From Pseudomonas putida (GTDB lineage Bacteria; Pseudomonadota; Gammaproteobacteria; Pseudomonadales; Pseudomonadaceae), in contig NZ_SMTE01000007.1 in the NCBI RefSeq assembly GCF_004357765.1, forward strand, positions 124,001 to 188,000: DNA of 64,000 nt. Reading direction: 5' to 3'. Both the position numbers and the translations under genes were made by a program. Positions 61,253-64,000 of this stretch are shown here, piece by piece. The notes under the pieces were generated by a model, which did no database searches, was not told the DNA's origin, and saw nothing but the letters and a program-made list of their open reading frames with translations. The first letter of the stretch is position 1; every line of letters begins with the position of its first letter.

Positions 61253-63397
61253 CTACAGCGCTGCGCCAACGCGGCCTTTGCGCAAGGCATCGATGACCGC
61301 ATCCTTCGGTCCATCGGCGACGATCTTGCCGTTGTCCAGCACCAACAGCCGATCCACCAGGCTGAGCATCGAGGTGCGGTGAGTCACCAGTAACAGGGTC
61401 TTGCCCGGCACCCAGGCCAACAGGCGTTGGCGCAGTTGTTCCTCGCCGCTGTTGTCCATGTGGCTGGTGGGTTCGTCGAGAATCAGAAGGGTCGGCTCGA
61501 GCAGCAAGGCGCGCGCCAGCAGCACGGCCTGGCGTTGGCCGCCCGACAACAGCTGGCCGCGCTCGCCCACCGGGCGGTCGAAGCCGTTCGGGTGTTGCCG
61601 GGCCAGTTCGGTGACGCCGGTCAGCTCGGCCACTTCGAGCATGCGCGCATCGCTGACGTGCCGAGCGCCGAGGGTGAGGTTGTCGCGCAGGCTGCCGGCC
61701 AGCAGTGGCAGGTCGTGGGCGACATAACCGATCTGACTGCGCAGGTCGGCGATGTCCAATTGACGTAAGTCGAGGTTGTCCAGCAGCACCTGGCCGTCAT
61801 CGGGATGGTGGAACCCCATCAGCATGCGCGCCAGGGTGCTCTTGCCCGAGCCACTGCGGCCAATGATGCCGATGCGTTCGCCAGGCTGGATCGACAGGTT
61901 GATATCCTGCAACGCAGCCGACGCCTGACCAGGGTAGCGGAAGGTCACGTGGCTCAAGGCCAGGCCACCCTTGAGCGTGGTGTGCTCCAAGGCTTGCTGC
62001 TCGGCCAGACGCTCTTGTGGCAAAGCCATCAGCGCATCGGTGCTGTGCATGGTCAACTGGGCTTGTTGATAGCGGGTGATCAACCCGGCGATCTGGCCCA
62101 GCGGGGCCAGCACCCGGCTGCCGAGCATGTAGCTGGCGACCAGGGCGCCGACACTGAGGTTGCCGGCGATGATGCTGTATACCCCGGCGACGATGGTGGC
62201 CATGCCGCAGAATTGCTGGATGAACAGCGTGCCGTTGCTGGCCAGTGACGACAGATTGCGGGCATGGGCATCGAGGCGGGCGATGGCGCCGTTGGTGTGC
62301 TCCCACTGGTATTGGCGTTCGCTTTCGGCGCCGCAGGCCTTGAGGGTTTCCAGGCCTCCGAGGGTCTCTATCAGCAGCGCCTGGCGCACCGCGCCCAGGC
62401 TCAGGCTCTTCTGCACGGTATCGCGCAGGCGGGCCTGGATGAACAACGCGAAACCCACTGCCAAGGGGAAGGCGATCAGCGGTATCAGCACCAGCCAGCC
62501 GCCCAGCAGACCGATCACCAGCAGCATGAGCGCGACGAACGGCAGGTCGATGATGCTGGTGAGGGTCACTGCGGTGAGAAATTCACGCAGGCCTTGGAAG
62601 TCGTGGATGCTTTGGGCGAAGCCGCCGACGGTGGCGGGGCGGGCTTTCATCGACATGCCGGTGATGCGTTCGAACAGGGTCGCCGACAGAATCAGATCGG
62701 TTTTCTTGCCGGCCTGGTCCAACAGGTGCGCTCGGACCATGCGCAGCACCAGTTCGAAGGCGGTACCGATGAACAACCCAGCCACCAGCACCCACAGCGT
62801 CGACAACGCCTGGTTGGGCACGACGCGGTCGTAGGTCTGCATCACGAACAGTGGCACCATCAGGCCCAACAGGTTGATCAGCAAGCTGGCCAGCAGGGCG
62901 TCGCCATACAGCCAGCGCGAATGGCGCAAGGTGTCGCGGAACCAGGCCTCGACCCGGGGCACCAGTGGCGAGCGCAGGTCTTCCAGGGTATGCCGGGGCC
63001 GGGCGAACAACGCCCGGCCGGTGTAGGCTTGCTCCAGCGTGTCGCGCTCGACCCATTGCTCGCCACCATCGGCCTCGCACGGCAGGATCTGCGCCCGGCC
63101 GTCTTCTCCCCAGCGCTGCAGCACGGCGCTGCGGCCATCGTTGAGCAACAGCAGTACGGGTAGATTGAGCGGCGAAATGTCACTCAGCGCCCTTTGCAGC
63201 ACCCGGCCCTGTAAACCTGCACGGGCCGCAGCCCGCGGCAGCAGGTCGGCTCCCAGACGCTGCTGGGCCAGTGGCAGGCCGCTGCACAGGCCTGCCCTGC
63301 TGGCCGGACGGCCATGCAGGTGACACAGGATCAGCAAGCCATCGAGCAACGGGTCGTCGACATCCGGGCGCAATTGCCCGCTTTGCATACTGGTCAC
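61253..63397 (-). CDS. lapB: Type I secretion ABC transporter with C39-like domain (LapB-like)
   Basis: 714 residues; a GTG at 63397 is used, though an ATG three codons later is possible. Residues 1-130 form a degenerate C39-like domain without the catalytic QxxxxC, as in exporters for unprocessed substrates (HlyB, LapB). Six helices cover about 165-430. The ATPase has Walker A GRSGSGKST near 510, signature LSGGQ near 615, LLILDEPTSHMD near 632 and the switch HRTS near 665. It sends a large repeat protein out in one step. Confidence 0.9.
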   Translation of the reverse strand: MTSMQSGQLRPDVDDPLLDGLLILCHLHGRPASRAGLCSGLPLAQQRLGADLLPRAAARAGLQGRVLQRALSDISPLNLPVLLLLNDGRSAVLQRWGEDGRAQILPCEADGGEQWVERDTLEQAYTGRALFARPRHTLEDLRSPLVPRVEAWFRDTLRHSRWLYGDALLASLLINLLGLMVPLFVMQTYDRVVPNQALSTLWVLVAGLFIGTAFELVLRMVRAHLLDQAGKKTDLILSATLFERITGMSMKARPATVGGFAQSIHDFQGLREFLTAVTLTSIIDLPFVALMLLVIGLLGGWLVLIPLIAFPLAVGFALFIQARLRDTVQKSLSLGAVRQALLIETLGGLETLKACGAESERQYQWEHTNGAIARLDAHARNLSSLASNGTLFIQQFCGMATIVAGVYSIIAGNLSVGALVASYMLGSRVLAPLGQIAGLITRYQQAQLTMHSTDALMALPQERLAEQQALEHTTLKGGLALSHVTFRYPGQASAALQDINLSIQPGERIGIIGRSGSGKSTLARMLMGFHHPDDGQVLLDNLDLRQLDIADLRSQIGYVAHDLPLLAGSLRDNLTLGARHVSDARMLEVAELTGVTELARQHPNGFDRPVGERGQLLSGGQRQAVLLARALLLEPTLLILDEPTSHMDNSGEEQLRQRLLAWVPGKTLLLVTHRTSMLSLVDRLLVLDNGKIVADGPKDAVIDALRKGRVGAAL

Positions 63398-63452
63398 GAT
63401 GGCCTACTCCGCCACGTTGAGGAGGACTGCTAGGAGTGCCAGGGGCAGCGCT

Positions 63453-64000
63453 TCAGCGCATCTCGGGCAACTGCGCCTCGGTTCGCACATCCGTCTTGGC
63501 GATGGCTTCGGGCGGCAGGGAAATCCGCTGCTTGCTCAGCAGCTCGCCCATGGTGGCCAGTACCCGGTACATCGAAAACTCTTCGGTGTAGCGCACTTCG
63601 GTATAGCGACGGTTGGCGTTGTACAGCTCGTTCTCGCTGTCGAGCACATCGAGCAGGGTGCGTTGGCCCAGGCCGAACTGGTCCTGGTAGGCGCCACGCA
63701 CCCGCAGGGTGGTCTCGGCGTACTCCCGGGCGGTGGGTGTTTGCTTACGCGCATTGTTCATGGCGTTCCAAGCCAGGCTGAGGTTTTCGGTCAGCTCGCG
63801 CAGGGCGTTGTTACGGATGTCCATGGCCTGGTTGATCTTGTGCGCATCGGACTGCAGGCGCGCCTTGTCGCTGCCGCCGCGGAACAGGTTGTAGCTGAGT
63901 TCGACGCCCGCCTGCCAATCGTTGTTGGCATGTCCGCGCTCGCCGCCGATGTTGTTGTTGGCGCCGGTCGCCAGCACCGCATCCAGACGCGGGTAGAAGG
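63453..64000 (-). CDS. lapE: TolC-family outer-membrane protein, C-terminal part (LapE-like; cut by window edge)
   Basis: The frame is open to base 64000, so only the last ~181 residues are seen and the apparent ATG at 63977 is internal. TolC features are present: a repeat strand (WQAGVELSYNLFRGGSDKARLQSDAHKINQAMDIR), long helices and the AYQDQFGLGQRTLLDVLDSENELYNANRRYTEVRY segment before the last strand. It forms the outer channel of the type I system with the two genes downstream. The adhesin or other substrate is not in the window. Confidence 0.88.
   Translation of the reverse strand, partial: FYPRLDAVLATGANNNIGGERGHANNDWQAGVELSYNLFRGGSDKARLQSDAHKINQAMDIRNNALRELTENLSLAWNAMNNARKQTPTAREYAETTLRVRGAYQDQFGLGQRTLLDVLDSENELYNANRRYTEVRYTEEFSMYRVLATMGELLSKQRISLPPEAIAKTDVRTEAQLPEMR

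Overview
The window comes from a high-GC gammaproteobacterium, almost certainly a Pseudomonas of the P. putida group. The reasons are the REP sequences of the GTGGGAGCGGGCTTGCCCGCGAA type between many genes, and recognisable Pseudomonas genes: a 571-residue AceK, PhaJ1 beside two tandem FadD genes, GbuA/GbuR, a DUF2790 protein and a PA1414-type mini-protein. All names come from reading the translations; no database was searched. The window holds no rRNA, tRNA, CRISPR array, prophage or recognisable transposase.

Layout. (1) 1-6657, all on the minus strand: a tightly packed catabolic/transport operon with an ABC importer of the nitrate/taurine (SsuABC-like) type, two SDR proteins, a cupin, an alpha/beta hydrolase, an IclR regulator and the start of a TPP-dependent enzyme that runs off the left edge. 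The substrate is unknown. Repeated GTTTTATA half-sites lie in its AT-rich upstream region. (2) 6915-17425: housekeeping and small accessory genes, including a DMT exporter, aceK, a lipoprotein, cvfB, a beta-helix protein, a CsbD protein, YihY, a second deformylase, a GNAT enzyme, a DUF2790 protein and a LysE exporter. (3) 17426-18356: a gene-free region with two diverged copies of a ~245-bp structured element facing each other, followed by a (CCAAG)6 tract. (4) 18268-20922: an ECF42-type sigma-factor operon with an apparent cognate promoter. (5) 20975-26282: a fatty-acid activation/PHA block (phaJ1, hydrolase, fadD2, fadD1). (6) 26330-34747: gamma-glutamylputrescine-type oxidase and synthetase, HrpA and a FabH-like ketosynthase. 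(7) 34992-46160: a porin, a GNAT protein, a methyl-accepting chemotaxis protein (MCP) with two internal deletions, an ABC exporter, a cyclophilin, a LysR regulator, an azoreductase and two transporters. (8) 46213-53567: a small ORF, an MscS-type channel, a DEAD-box helicase, small secreted and regulatory proteins, an EamA carrier, and an MFS/LysR divergent pair. (9) 53564-59801: an Anr-box-controlled PA1414-type gene, then the guanidinobutyrate block (Na+ symporter, gbuA, gbuR), an Aer-type receptor and a DTW tRNA-modification enzyme. (10) 59839-64000: a type I secretion operon in the order TolC, ABC, HlyD on the minus strand, resembling LapE-LapB-LapC and cut by the right edge.

The most interesting points are the inverted pair of covarying structured repeats, the ECF42 operon with a TGTCGA-N17-CGAC promoter, the Anr/SicX-like locus, the deleted MCP, and the uncharacterised catabolic operon whose first SDR has lost its catalytic Tyr and Lys.
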